Below are positions 29,379 through 29,410 of a DNA stretch of 29,410 bases, piece after piece. A program made the translations under genes and the position numbers. Source of the DNA: an uncultured Collinsella sp. (GTDB lineage Bacteria; Actinomycetota; Coriobacteriia; Coriobacteriales; Coriobacteriaceae); contig UQPP01000030.1 in NCBI GenBank assembly GCA_900543025.1, forward strand, positions 1-29,410. Direction: 5' to 3'. Below the pieces are notes generated by a model. The model searched no databases and was not told the origin of the DNA. It saw only the letters and a program-made list of their open reading frames with translations. Each line of letters begins with the position of its first letter. Position 1 is the first letter of the stretch.

Positions 29379-29410
29379 CGCAGGCGGCAGGCATAGTCCT
29401 ATACGAACCG

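Noticed and set aside
1..29410. CRISPR arrays, tRNA or rRNA genes, insertion sequences
   Set aside because: No regularly spaced direct repeats, no cloverleaf or rRNA sequence recognised, and no transposase or terminal repeats seen.

Overview
The window reads as the chromosome of a high-GC Gram-positive of the Coriobacteriia, most likely a Collinsella-like gut anaerobe. This is inference from the gene content (whiA next to an actinobacterial-type rapZ, a peptide/nickel-family ABC transporter with a fused permease-ATPase, Mrp and anaerobe-type flavoproteins), the G/C-rich third codon positions and AAGGAG-type ribosome sites. No RNA gene, insertion sequence, prophage or CRISPR array was found. 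Coding density is high, and the only stretch above 300 bases without a gene is 13216-13579.

Layout from left to right. (1) 1-2753, minus strand: rapZ, whiA and the 5' part of gap, a remnant of the classical actinobacterial uvrC-rapZ-yvcK-whiA-gap neighbourhood. yvcK is not at its usual place. (2) 2855-13215, minus strand: a ten-kilobase operon-like run of nine genes. In transcription order these are a Tat-exported lipoprotein receptor, a permease, a permease-ATPase fusion, a second ATPase, two CE7-type esterases (the second lacking its catalytic serine), a NanA-type lyase, a ROK kinase (NanK-like) and nanE. Together they would import sialic acid, perhaps remove O-acetyl groups, cleave it to ManNAc, phosphorylate it and epimerise it to GlcNAc-6-P. 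The promoter region (13216-13579) carries a strong palindrome nested in a second inverted repeat. Stem-loops sit in every longer gap between the genes. (3) 13580-17713, minus strand: a tight ybaK-murJ-uvrC transcription unit. (4) 17846-20725, minus strand: uvrA, with a LexA-like box upstream. (5) 20919-27041, plus strand: an LtaS/MdoB-type phosphoglycerol transferase, Mrp P-loop ATPase, a BaiN/HI0933-type flavoprotein and a COG2509-type FAD dehydrogenase. (6) 27107-29347, minus strand: uvrB, convergent with the previous gene across a strong bidirectional terminator.

How the parts fit: all three UvrABC excision-repair genes lie within 16 kb. The nan/transporter operon separates uvrC from rapZ-whiA-gap, so it looks like an insertion into an old core neighbourhood. 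The most unusual elements are the translationally coupled esterase pair with one apparently dead partner, the nested palindromes that probably control the sialic acid operon, and the series of intercistronic hairpins inside it. Database searches could not be run; names rest on motifs and recalled family knowledge.
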